Positions 45,550-55,382 of a stretch of 64,000 nucleotides of DNA are shown in pieces (the first letter of the stretch is position 1; each line of letters opens with the position of its first letter). This DNA is from Carboxylicivirga sp. M1479. Its GTDB lineage: Bacteria > Bacteroidota > Bacteroidia > Bacteroidales > Marinilabiliaceae. The notes under the pieces were generated by a model, which searched no databases, was not told the DNA's origin, and saw only the letters and a list, made by a program, of their open reading frames with translations. The DNA is taken from assembly GCF_007097485.1 (NCBI RefSeq), contig NZ_VKDE01000019.1, positions 1-64,000 on the forward strand, written 5' to 3'. The position numbers and the translations under genes were made by a program.

Positions 45550-48500
45550 CTATAGTTTTGTAAACTTGTTAGTTAGAGAAATCTCATTGGATGATAATTC
45601 CAGCATATACATGCCTTTAGTTAAAGTAGTCACCTCAATTACTGCAGAAAGATTTCCTGCACTGATAATGCCGTTTTTCACAACTTCTCCTGTTACAGAT
45701 AAGATTCGGTAGTTGACATCCCCTGCAAGAAGCATGTTCGATGATACATTCAACACATCACGAACTGGATTCGGGAAAATACTCACCTTAGGTCCATCAA
45801 CATCATCAATACCAACACGAACGACCACATTAATTACTGCTTCAGAAACTAATTGCGCGCCATGCGGATCTTCCGTGATTATTGTTAATGTAGTACGACC
45901 TAGCTCTAATGGTTTAACAATTAATTCATTATTACTGTAAAACAGTTCAATCTTATCATTGTCTTTAGTAACCGTATAAGTCAATTCCTCACCATCTGGA
46001 TCTGTAATGTACTCGGTTAAATCAAGGTTATACTTAAGGTGCTTGTCAAGCTCATAAGTAAAATCTAATTCCTGAACCTCAACTGGTGCCCTGTTAACAT
46101 TATTAATTCGAACTATGAAAGTATAATTGTTAACTAATCCTTTTGAGTCTTCACCCTTAACGACAACACGGTACAATCCTGCACTGTAATGATCAGGAAC
46201 AAATTGCAAGTTCATGTTCTGACCATCAAACTCACTGTTTACAAAGGCATAATCTTGAGCCATTGTTAAGGTATAATCTAAACCTCCCAAGTGAGATGCA
46301 TATAATACGAAATCTAGTGTATCATTCTCATTTATCTCAATCACAAAGTTTTGATCTATTCCATAACTTGGACCATTATTCTTGATCAACTCGGCGGCAA
46401 TTCTCGATTGCTTATTATTCGGATCGTTAGAATTAACATAGATCTTAGCCTTATTAACAGTGTTAAACACACGTGATCCAAACATTTCAAAATCGATGTT
46501 CATTGATTCACCGGGAGCAATTATTCCTTCGTAAACCGATGGCATTAACCATTGTGGGTTAATCTTCTCTGTTTCGACGGCTTTTATCATCCAACCAATT
46601 TCAGGCACGCCTAATTCACTCACTTCACGGTACACAATACCCTTTGAACCAAACAAGTTACCCTCCTCATTTTTGGCTTCAATTTGACCAAGTGCAGCCG
46701 GTGAAATCATTTCAGCAGCATATATTATACGGATGTAAAATGTTTCACCACCTTGTATCAACACAGGCTTTTCTAAGTCAACTAATTCTTTAACAACCTG
46801 ATTCCCATACAATGGTGCATCGTAGCTATAATTTACACGTTGACTATAGATTAATCCAGTTTTCAGAAATTCATCATCGCCAGCAAATACCTGGACAGTA
46901 TAATAACTTTCAAGTGTATTGCGGTATGTAAAGTAATGCTCTAATTGGTTAAAACAGAATCCATCTTCGGGTGCAACCAAACGTGTAACGGTATGTACTT
47001 CTGCATCTGGTGTACCCCAACCAAAAGTATGTAGCACTTCATCTGAAAGCAATTGTGTTAATATACGGCTGTCGTCAGCTACTTTTAAACGTTTTGACTT
47101 AAGCTTTCCAGCATCCTGAAGTTCTGCCTCATTCCGTATTGGGCCACCATATGTTACTAAATCTTCCGATGCATAAGTATCAGACAAAGCCATGTAGATA
47201 TACTCATAGCTAATATCCAATGAGAATCGTAACTCATACTTGCCGTCAGTATTGTTAATGTTAAGTGTTTCATTACCAACAAAAGTATCATCTGCAGCAT
47301 AAGCCGTTATTTCATTCTTATCAAAACCTATTGATGGTACATCCACTTGGTTGGCTTTAAATGAAATATTAATTTTATACTCATCAGCAACATCACTCAG
47401 TTGCAAAGCATTCAACTCAATACGCGACATACCTTCTACAGCTGCATAATCAATAAGCACAATATCGCCTACTAGTTCCTTAACTTCATTTGGTTTTTTC
47501 TTGATATATACCCTTGCTGGCAACTCACCCTCGGCAGGAATTAACAGCGGAATTTGTTCCGGATTAAACCAGTCGGCAGTGTAGGATGGTAATTGACCAA
47601 CATCTGTAAAGCCCTCAATCATAATAGCACCAAAAGGATTAGTCTTAGAATATAGGTCTACTCCTAATTCCCCTTGAAGTCCATCGCTAAATATCTTACC
47701 AATTCTAAAGTTTTTGCGTCCATTATTAATTAATGCAAAATCTAGCACCCAACTTTCATCTTCAGTAGAATTTGCTGTTACCCAACCTTCTTCTTCTACA
47801 ACAAAGATTTCACCCATGTTGTACTCTTCATCAATAACTAAGTCATCATTTCCATCTACATTCAGGTTAAATGGCACTTCGAGTATTCCGTTGGCAACTG
47901 TATTATTTAATATGGTTACAGTTTCGGTATACTCGCCAGCATAAATTTCTGCTGCATCTACAATAAAATTGTGTGTTGCGCTTTCGCCAGGCTCGAGTGT
48001 TTTCTTCTCAAAAGGATAAAACTCAATAGCAGTATCATCATTTATATAGCTCGAGTTGTATGAAATTGTAATACCCTCAGTACCGTTTTCATTCTCAATA
48101 CCAATAGCTGATACGCTTGGATTCATCGAAAACAGGTGCCCATTGAAATTATACTGAAACTTAAAAGAACCGTCTTTTCGTAATATTACTTGCCATGAGA
48201 TTGGCCCGGTTGACATTCCAAATCCATCAGTAAATGACTGATACTGTACAATCACCTCTTCTTCAAATGCCTGATAATATACTCCGGCATTTTTATCGTT
48301 GTATAAATCGTTATACACGAAGCCAAACATCGGAGCAATTATATTATTCGGACCATCTTCAGAAGGTACTTGAATGCCGCCTCTTTCAAAACTTTCCTCA
48401 TGTTCCGAGAAAGAAAGAACACCACAGTAACCAACATTCATTGTACTATATTCATTGCCATAATAGTTAAATGTCCATGGCAGTTCAACCGTATTCCAGA

Positions 48501-51500
48501 AATCCTCATGTGTTTTAAGATCCATCGCCTTTAGCTTGGTTCCACTGATTGAGATATCAATCCATTCATACTTAACAATTGGATTATGCTTTTGCTGAAA
48601 AGCTTGATACTGGTAATCTTTAAGCGAAGAACCTGATTTTAAGCCCAATTCATCTACATGTACAATAGCTGTACCTTTAATACCATACTCCAAAGTGCTT
48701 TGACCTGTATTTGAAACAGTTAATGCTGCTGTGGCTTTTTCTCCAGACATTACATTAACATCAACACTTGTTTTATCTGTTGAAATAAGCGGTGCTTCAA
48801 TAATGATACTATGTAACGGAATAGTTACATTTTCTGAATCATTAAAGGTTATTTGAACTTCAGCGTTATACTCACCTACTTGGTCGGAAATGCCCTCTAC
48901 AACAAATGTTTCGATCATTTCGGCCTTCAGCTCATATGGGAAAGTGCGTTCTGTCAGTAATGTAAATTGATCAGCATTAGTTCCAGTGATTACAATGTTT
49001 GTGATTTCACCTGGTGCTCTTCCATCATTTCTGATCAATAAGTTTTGACTCAACTCAGCTAAATGATAATTTTCACCAAAATCAAAAGCTTCTGCATCAG
49101 TACTTAATTTGGATTCGCCTCCCTCAGTCACATTAATTTCAGCTCTGAAATTAAAGAATGGTTGTTTTGGCTCGTTAGTCAATACTGGCAGATATTCAGA
49201 GTAAGTATCTTCATTCAGAATATCTGTTGCCATTGTATAATCAATGGTTACCGATTCGCCTTGCAATAATACACCAGTCGCGTTATTAACAGACTTAAAT
49301 AAGCCTAAACCAGGATTAATGAATTTGATATTAGTTCCTTGGTTGATATCTATTTGCCTTTCACCAAAGTAGTTGCCAATTATTGCATCATTTTGCTCCA
49401 AATCATGAGCCCAAACCGACCACCATTTGGTATTTGTGAAGCCATCCAACTCTTTATAACGAACTTCCATATTTCCGTTCTTATGCAATACTAATTGAAA
49501 GCTCAATTCGTGCTGAACTAATTTCAATTCAACTTCATCCAGACTACCCATAGGTATATCCTGAAATTGCACAACAAAGTGATCTCCAAAATCTTGGTAA
49601 AGAACTTTACTATCTATATTAGGATCAAATCGAATAGGTTCTCCCAAAACGCAAAACGCACGTGTAGGGCTTGAACTATCTAGCGGTGCCATTGGATAAC
49701 GATTGAAAGTACCATCTTTAGTAAAAGCCAAAACGCCGAATGGTGATATAAAAACTTTGCGTTCTATTTTCCCGAAGAATGGGAAGCCAAAGTTTAATTC
49801 TACTTCGTGAACTTTACGATTATTACCATCATTATTTATCAAACCAGGAATTAATGTTCCGGTTGTAGAGATGTCTTCCCAAGGTCCCCAAGACTTTTCT
49901 TCACTAAAATAACCAAACTTACTTATGTTGGTATCTTCATTATCAAATCCATCAGGCTTATCGCTAAACTTTGGTATGTAGTAGTGTAAAGGATAATCTC
50001 CACTATTGTCAATTGTAAACGAACCGTTCAATTCATCTCCAATAGCAATAGCATCAAATATTGTATCCGCAGGTGTAACATTACCAACTGGTGGATTAAT
50101 GGCATAACCTGTTACTTTAATAGTGTATTCTTCGGTACCACTACTATTATAAAAACGAATGTAGTTATTAAATGGCCCTTGCGTACTTGGCTTGAATCCA
50201 ATATTGAAAAACACTGAAGATAGTGCTTCAATAATTTTAGGTGACTTATATGAACTAGAACTTCCATTAAAAAGTATCTCACGGCTATTACCTTCTCGTT
50301 CACTTCTATTAAGTATAAAATCGCCTAATCCCGTATTGGTCATATACGCTTCAATATGCTTCTCTTTACCAATCATTACTCTACCAAAGTCTATTAAAGT
50401 AGTACCTGTTATGATTGGTTCGTGTCCTTCAATCGTTGCTTTTAAACGATAACTCAACAGCTCGTTATTAGCGTCATTTGTTGATGTATTTACATCAAAA
50501 TTATAGGTTCCGTTTATGATGTTGCTTGCATCTATATCATAGGACACAACTTCCTGCTCATCGGCATAAATGTTTCCATCATCTTTTTGTAGAGTTATAA
50601 ATGAGTTGCCTTGTGAGAAAAAACTAATTGCCTCCACCATATAAGCAAAACCATCAATGTACACATCAGCCAACGACTTCCACGACTGTCCATAATCTGA
50701 GCTGTAGAAACAATTTTCACGGCCCCAGCCGTTACCATCTTCAAAAGCAATACCTAATGGATACTTATGTCCGGTTGGTGGATGAATCACCACCCAAAAA
50801 TAAGTTCCTTCTTCGAAAAACAGTTGTGTTGTTAAGGCATGCTTTGTTGTTTGCTGAAGCGTGTTCGTTTGTAAGGCCTGTCGATGACGTAATTTGGCAG
50901 ATTGAATGTCACGCCCTTCAAATATCTCTGCAATAATTTCCTCATCATCTGATAGTTCAACATTTAATCTGGCAGCAATATGCGTTAAGTTAAAACCGTT
51001 GCCAGCTCCTCCATTATCCCCTGTTTGAACACGATATCGAGTAGCGGATGAACTTGGATCCTCAGGCGAAGCTTCTCCTATGTAATAATACGACGAAGCT
51101 TTAAGGTATCCTTTAAACAAGGAAGTATCAGCTACTTGATTATACTCAACTACAGTTTGAAAAGGCGATGCATCATAAACTTCTGTATTGGTACTTTGTG
51201 GAGAAACAGATCTACCATTTAAACTGAGCAATGGAGCTGTCCAGTTTGCTTCAGTAGTAAAATCGATGTTTGTAACCCACTTAAGAATACCTTCACCGGT
51301 ATTAAACAGTTTAAATTGACCATTGGCTACTGAGCTAGTTTTAACATCGATTAAATGTTCAACAGTATGCTTATCAACATCAGTATAATCAACCTCTAAT
51401 ACCGCCTCGGGTCCGGCAGTTGTTTGTTTTTGAACTACGTTTGACAATAAAGATTTATTGCCCCATTTATCCACCGAAACGATACCCACATAATAGTTTG

Positions 51501-53286
51501 TTAGCGCTTGCAAGTTGGTTAGTTCAACTGTTGTTAGGGCTCCAACTTCAGATTGCTTAACGTCCATCTTCTGATGAGCAGTCATACCCAAATTGCTATC
51601 ACTAAACGATGAAGAAGAATAGTAAACCTCATAATGATTTGGCGCTCTTCCGTAACCTGTTGCAGGCACTGTGAACGCCATTTCAAACATATCTTGACTA
51701 GTTAAGTTAATAGCCAAATCAGCTATTTTGTTCGGTCCATTACTGGTCTTTTCGTCGAGTGCGTAAAGAGCATTAATTCGACCAGTACCTAATTTATCGA
51801 AATGCTTATGATCCTCGGGAAATTCCCCATAAACATTATCTACCGAACCTTCTAAAATGGAAAAAAGCTCGTCATTTGTAAGGTTTTTATCCTTTAAGTA
51901 AGACACAACCAAGGCAGCCACACCAGTAACATGTGGTGTAGCCATACTTGTACCTTCAAGCCAACCATAACCACCATTGGAAACTGTACTAAAAATTCCA
52001 TGGTGCATAGGATGCTCCTTTTCCTCTTGGGTCAATAATTCATCATTATCCATGTCACCTCCCGGCGCAGAAATGTTAATCCAGTTACCATAATTGGAAT
52101 AACCTGCCTTTTGGTTTTTATAATGAATGGCAGCAACAGTAAATACTTCCGGCATGTATCCAGGATATAGCTCATCATCCATATTAGCATTACCAGAAGC
52201 AAAAATAACCATACCTCCTTTTAATGGACTTCCTTCATAAGCTCCTGCTTCTTCGATAAAATAACGAATACCTGCCTCTACAGACTCCTCTCTATTTCCT
52301 GGTGTGGGATAGCCCCAACTATTTTGAGAAATAACAGCACCATTATCGGCCGCATATACGAATGAAGCCCCAATACCTCCTTGGTTGTTGCCATCAAAAA
52401 TCTGACAGCTCATTATACGTACGCCATCGTCATTACCAGAGCCACCGGCAATACCTGCACCTCCAATACCATTGTTATTAACAGCACTAATGGTTCCGGC
52501 AACGTGTGTTCCATGATTTCCAGCGCTTATATACCCCGTATTGGAAGCAAAATTGTAACCGTACTTATCTCCAACATAGCCGTTAAAGTCATCATCCTTA
52601 TTATCACTACCATTTATTTCCGATTCATTTCTCCACATGTTAGCTTCTAAATCAGGGTGATTAAACTGCACACCCAAATCATGAACCGAAACAATAACAG
52701 AGGCATCTCCGGCATTTGTTTCCCACGCTTCAAAAAGGTTAATATGTGCAAGGTCAAATCGCTCTAATAAACCGGTTGGCGCATAATGGTAATATTGCTC
52801 GGTATATTCGTCGTTAAACTTATAGTTTGAATTGGTAGATTTTAGCGACTTTTTACTCGGGTCAAAGGGCACATATTTATGCGAATGAAGGCTCTTCTCT
52901 CTAATTTTCTCTGCTTTTTCCACCACTGACAACTCACCAAATACCTTAACGACGTTATCTAAATCGTCACCTGATGAATAATCAATTTCATACCATAAAT
53001 GCAATCCATGTTTACGATGCTTAGCATCATACTGGTCATTATAGGGAAATACCCTTTTCATTTTAGTAGCACGAAAATGCGTTAAAGCATTATCCATTTC
53101 AATGATACCCACCTTAGGGTTATCAGTAGAAGCTGACTTTAGCATGGCCAGCTCAATTTCGGGCTTAATCTTTACCCGAAAAGTTCCTTGCAAATGACCT
53201 TCTTTATATATCTGCTGCGCATTTGTAGCAACAACTGACATAATAAAGAACAGTCCCAACAAAAAGAGATTTTGGTTCTTGTTCAT
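45550..53286 (-). CDS. Giant T9SS-exported subtilisin-family (S8) serine protease, locus 2
   Basis: 2,578 residues, starting at the ATG at 53286 (the frame opens with TTG two codons earlier). Paralogue of the 1526-9223 protein along its whole length. It has a signal peptide (MNKNQNLFLLGLFFIMSVVA...), a propeptide with KRVFPYNDQYDAKHRKHGLHLWY and an S8 domain with intact Asp203 (VHDLG), His258 (HGTHVAG), oxyanion Asn366 (FASGNAN) and Ser447 (EGTSMATPHVTG). Fn3-like, ASH-like and two FPF/YYG-type modules follow, then cadherin-like modules. The C-terminus is a T9SS type A sorting domain (SIFPNPVRDVLNVSS ... LTNKFTKL). It is the first gene of the SusCD operon and should sit on the cell surface cutting the polymer whose fragments SusCD imports. 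Confidence 0.94.
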   Translation of the reverse strand: MNKNQNLFLLGLFFIMSVVATNAQQIYKEGHLQGTFRVKIKPEIELAMLKSASTDNPKVGIIEMDNALTHFRATKMKRVFPYNDQYDAKHRKHGLHLWYEIDYSSGDDLDNVVKVFGELSVVEKAEKIREKSLHSHKYVPFDPSKKSLKSTNSNYKFNDEYTEQYYHYAPTGLLERFDLAHINLFEAWETNAGDASVIVSVHDLGVQFNHPDLEANMWRNESEINGSDNKDDDFNGYVGDKYGYNFASNTGYISAGNHGTHVAGTISAVNNNGIGGAGIAGGSGNDDGVRIMSCQIFDGNNQGGIGASFVYAADNGAVISQNSWGYPTPGNREESVEAGIRYFIEEAGAYEGSPLKGGMVIFASGNANMDDELYPGYMPEVFTVAAIHYKNQKAGYSNYGNWINISAPGGDMDNDELLTQEEKEHPMHHGIFSTVSNGGYGWLEGTSMATPHVTGVAALVVSYLKDKNLTNDELFSILEGSVDNVYGEFPEDHKHFDKLGTGRINALYALDEKTSNGPNKIADLAINLTSQDMFEMAFTVPATGYGRAPNHYEVYYSSSSFSDSNLGMTAHQKMDVKQSEVGALTTVELTNLQALTNYYVGIVSVDKWGNKSLLSNVVQKQTTAGPEAVLEVDYTDVDKHTVEHLIDVKTSSVANGQFKLFNTGEGILKWVTNIDFTTEANWTAPLLSLNGRSVSPQSTNTEVYDASPFQTVVEYNQVADTSLFKGYLKASSYYYIGEASPEDPSSSATRYRVQTGDNGGAGNGFNLTHIAARLNVELSDDEEIIAEIFEGRDIQSAKLRHRQALQTNTLQQTTKHALTTQLFFEEGTYFWVVIHPPTGHKYPLGIAFEDGNGWGRENCFYSSDYGQSWKSLADVYIDGFAYMVEAISFFSQGNSFITLQKDDGNIYADEQEVVSYDIDASNIINGTYNFDVNTSTNDANNELLSYRLKATIEGHEPIITGTTLIDFGRVMIGKEKHIEAYMTNTGLGDFILNRSEREGNSREILFNGSSSSYKSPKIIEALSSVFFNIGFKPSTQGPFNNYIRFYNSSGTEEYTIKVTGYAINPPVGNVTPADTIFDAIAIGDELNGSFTIDNSGDYPLHYYIPKFSDKPDGFDNEDTNISKFGYFSEEKSWGPWEDISTTGTLIPGLINNDGNNRKVHEVELNFGFPFFGKIERKVFISPFGVLAFTKDGTFNRYPMAPLDSSSPTRAFCVLGEPIRFDPNIDSKVLYQDFGDHFVVQFQDIPMGSLDEVELKLVQHELSFQLVLHKNGNMEVRYKELDGFTNTKWWSVWAHDLEQNDAIIGNYFGERQIDINQGTNIKFINPGLGLFKSVNNATGVLLQGESVTIDYTMATDILNEDTYSEYLPVLTNEPKQPFFNFRAEINVTEGGESKLSTDAEAFDFGENYHLAELSQNLLIRNDGRAPGEITNIVITGTNADQFTLLTERTFPYELKAEMIETFVVEGISDQVGEYNAEVQITFNDSENVTIPLHSIIIEAPLISTDKTSVDVNVMSGEKATAALTVSNTGQSTLEYGIKGTAIVHVDELGLKSGSSLKDYQYQAFQQKHNPIVKYEWIDISISGTKLKAMDLKTHEDFWNTVELPWTFNYYGNEYSTMNVGYCGVLSFSEHEESFERGGIQVPSEDGPNNIIAPMFGFVYNDLYNDKNAGVYYQAFEEEVIVQYQSFTDGFGMSTGPISWQVILRKDGSFKFQYNFNGHLFSMNPSVSAIGIENENGTEGITISYNSSYINDDTAIEFYPFEKKTLEPGESATHNFIVDAAEIYAGEYTETVTILNNTVANGILEVPFNLNVDGNDDLVIDEEYNMGEIFVVEEEGWVTANSTEDESWVLDFALINNGRKNFRIGKIFSDGLQGELGVDLYSKTNPFGAIMIEGFTDVGQLPSYTADWFNPEQIPLLIPAEGELPARVYIKKKPNEVKELVGDIVLIDYAAVEGMSRIELNALQLSDVADEYKINISFKANQVDVPSIGFDKNEITAYAADDTFVGNETLNINNTDGKYELRFSLDISYEYIYMALSDTYASEDLVTYGGPIRNEAELQDAGKLKSKRLKVADDSRILTQLLSDEVLHTFGWGTPDAEVHTVTRLVAPEDGFCFNQLEHYFTYRNTLESYYTVQVFAGDDEFLKTGLIYSQRVNYSYDAPLYGNQVVKELVDLEKPVLIQGGETFYIRIIYAAEMISPAALGQIEAKNEEGNLFGSKGIVYREVSELGVPEIGWMIKAVETEKINPQWLMPSVYEGIIAPGESMNIDFEMFGSRVFNTVNKAKIYVNSNDPNNKQSRIAAELIKNNGPSYGIDQNFVIEINENDTLDFVLYASHLGGLDYTLTMAQDYAFVNSEFDGQNMNLQFVPDHYSAGLYRVVVKGEDSKGLVNNYTFIVRINNVNRAPVEVQELDFTYELDKHLKYNLDLTEYITDPDGEELTYTVTKDNDKIELFYSNNELIVKPLELGRTTLTIITEDPHGAQLVSEAVINVVVRVGIDDVDGPKVSIFPNPVRDVLNVSSNMLLAGDVNYRILSVTGEVVKNGIISAGNLSAVIEVTTLTKGMYMLELSSNEISLTNKFTKL

Positions 53287-53478
53287 TTTCAATGATTTTG
53301 TGATTTAATTAACTTTAGATTGTATAGACGATCTAATTGGATTTGCCTTTTAAAGAAACCATGTGATGATTTCCCGGCATTCTAAAAATCGCTTCACAAA
53401 ACAGCTAGTTTTAATACCTCAATCAAAAAAATAGGCCTTATAAGAACCTCACATCTTATCAATAAAACCTCAACATCA

Positions 53479-53486
53479 CAAACCTA
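53479..53486 (-). promoter_or_regulatory. -7 promoter element for the S8-SusCD operon
   Basis: Perfect minus-strand TAGGTTTG (TAnnTTTG), about 190 bp upstream of the S8 ATG. A matching -33 element is not clear, which would fit an activator-dependent promoter. Confidence 0.4.
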
Positions 53487-53626
53487 TCATTAAAAAACAA
53501 CCTCTCTTTACTTATTTTAAACCACTCTTTATCTGCACCTTAAAACCTCTCACAATAAAATAATATGTTTACTTTCTTAAGCGTGTAAAAATCTATTATA
53601 TGTTACCGCCTTGCAAATTGTTGAAG

Positions 53627-53634
53627 TACATTTG
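53627..53634 (+). promoter_or_regulatory. -7 promoter element for the locus 2 regulator
   Basis: Perfect TACATTTG (TAnnTTTG). The predicted transcript start, near 53641, rules the TTG at 53649 nearly out of a normal leader and favours the ATG at 53676. Confidence 0.5.
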
Positions 53635-53675
53635 GAATATGATTCTCTTTGGATAGCAATAATACAAGTTGTAAC

Positions 53676-55307
53676 ATGACACTTAAATCAATTGGAAAAC
53701 TACCAGGTCTTTTATGCTTACTTTTATTTGTCTCTGTTAATTCATATGCTGATAGTTTATTAAAAGAAGACAGTTTAATGATTCAATTAAACCGAACGAA
53801 AGAAAAAAAAGAACGCTACAGCATTTTAATGGCACTTATCAAACATACCAGAACATACGATTATAAAAAATCAATCTTATACTCCACCCAAGGGGAACTT
53901 TTAGCATCCAATAGAGATGATAAACAATGGTTAGCCAAGTTTTTATTTGAAGGAGGTGTAACCAATTACTACCTCACGTCATACGACACCTCATTAGATA
54001 AGTACTTAAAAGCAACCAAATACTTCGAAACAAATAACGATTTTATTAGCTTAACAAAGTGTTATAACAACACAGGCATGATCTATGACCGAATTGAAAA
54101 ATATGAAAAGGCAGTTCAGTATTACCAATTAGCAATCGCAAGTTTTAATCGTTTAGATGATAAGACAAGGGAAGAATACATCAGGTTTTTACCACAGCAT
54201 TATAATAACATTGCCAGTGCTTACAACAAATTAAAACAAACAAACAAGGCACAAGCATATTACAAAAAAGCTTTAGAAGTAGCTCTAAATATTGATTTTA
54301 GATATATACTGGGAGCTATTTACAATAACCTGGGAATAGTTGACATGGAAAAAGAACTGTATCCTTCAGCTAAGCAATATTTTGACCAATCAATTTTAAT
54401 TCGACAAGAAGACAATGAAACCATTGGCCTTGCCCAATCATATAATATCTTATCCCAATATTACATGAATATTGCAGATTATGATAGTTGTATCTGGGCA
54501 TCTAAAAAATCGTTAGAAATTTCGTCGACAAATAACCTTCTAGAACTACAAAAGTCATCGCATTATAGGTTAATAACAGCTTATGAGAAAAAAGGCATGT
54601 TAGCTGAAGCTCTGCAAGAACAAAAGAATTATAGCATAATAAACGATAGCATTGGAAATAGTCATAAGATGAACCGCCTAACGCAGCTTGAAATAGCACA
54701 AGAGGTTGAGAAAATTGAAAAGGCTAATAAGGTCAAACTAACAAAGTTAAAATACCAATATGCCATCCTGTTACTAATTCTATTCTCATTGGCTATAATC
54801 TCAATATTGACTGCTCGATTGTATAAAATACAAAAGAAAAAGCTTAACCTAGAGTACTCTAAACTTAAACTTAGTGTTGATACAAAAAATAGAGAGCTTA
54901 CAACTAACGTTATGCAATTAATTCAGAAAAATGAGTTAATTAACAATGTTGTTAAAGAACTTCTAACACTAAAGAATGATATTAATAATAAATCACAACA
55001 AACACTTCATAAGATCATACTTAACCTGCAGTCACAAACAAATAAAGAAATTTGGCAAGAATTTGAATTTCGCTTTAATAATGTGCACACCGATTTTTAT
55101 TCACGATTAATGCATGAGCATCCATCTATTACCGCCTCAGAAAAAAGGCTTTGTGCGCTTTTGCGCCTAAATATGACATCTAAAGAAATTGCCGCCATAA
55201 CCCATCAAACATTAAGAGGAGTTGAAGTAGCCAGAAGTCGATTAAGAAAACGATTATGCTTAACCAGAAAAGATACCAGCTTAAACAGCTATTTGGAAAA
55301 CTTTTAA
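53676..55307 (+). CDS. TPR-membrane-HTH transcriptional regulator (locus 2)
   Basis: 543 residues from the ATG at 53676 (MTLKSIGKLPGLLCLLLFVS, a good signal peptide); the frame opens nine codons earlier with TTG. About six TPR units (for example YNNTGMIYDRIEKYEKAVQYYQLA, YNNIASAYNKLKQTNKAQAYY and YNNLGIVDMEKELYPSAKQYF) precede one membrane helix (about 362-383). A coiled coil and a C-terminal HTH follow (ASEKRLCALLRLNMTSKEIAAITHQTLRGVEVARSRLRKRL). It has the same length and layout as the locus 1 regulator. Periplasmic TPRs would sense peptides or envelope state while the HTH binds DNA. It is divergent from the S8-SusCD operon, its likely target. Confidence 0.9.
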   Translation: MTLKSIGKLPGLLCLLLFVSVNSYADSLLKEDSLMIQLNRTKEKKERYSILMALIKHTRTYDYKKSILYSTQGELLASNRDDKQWLAKFLFEGGVTNYYLTSYDTSLDKYLKATKYFETNNDFISLTKCYNNTGMIYDRIEKYEKAVQYYQLAIASFNRLDDKTREEYIRFLPQHYNNIASAYNKLKQTNKAQAYYKKALEVALNIDFRYILGAIYNNLGIVDMEKELYPSAKQYFDQSILIRQEDNETIGLAQSYNILSQYYMNIADYDSCIWASKKSLEISSTNNLLELQKSSHYRLITAYEKKGMLAEALQEQKNYSIINDSIGNSHKMNRLTQLEIAQEVEKIEKANKVKLTKLKYQYAILLLILFSLAIISILTARLYKIQKKKLNLEYSKLKLSVDTKNRELTTNVMQLIQKNELINNVVKELLTLKNDINNKSQQTLHKIILNLQSQTNKEIWQEFEFRFNNVHTDFYSRLMHEHPSITASEKRLCALLRLNMTSKEIAAITHQTLRGVEVARSRLRKRLCLTRKDTSLNSYLENF

Positions 55308-55321
55308 CGACATACGAAAAA

Positions 55322-55347
55322 GGGCTTATCTCCTTTGAGATAAGCCC
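55322..55347. terminator. Bidirectional terminator between regulator and GH3 gene
   Basis: A perfect 11-bp stem (GGGCTTATCTC / GAGATAAGCCC, 4-nt loop) between convergent genes. On the minus strand it is followed by TTTTTCG and serves the GH3 operon. Confidence 0.8.
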
Positions 55348-55382
55348 ACAACTTAACTGTTTAACCAAAAAATTTAAGTTGC

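Larger units (their letters stand above)
53293..53675. other. Divergent control region between S8 operon and regulator
   Basis: About 380 bp, AT-rich, without ORFs. It carries a -7 box on each strand (53479-53486 minus, 53627-53634 plus) and leaves a leader of about 180 nt in front of the S8 gene. Confidence 0.5.
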
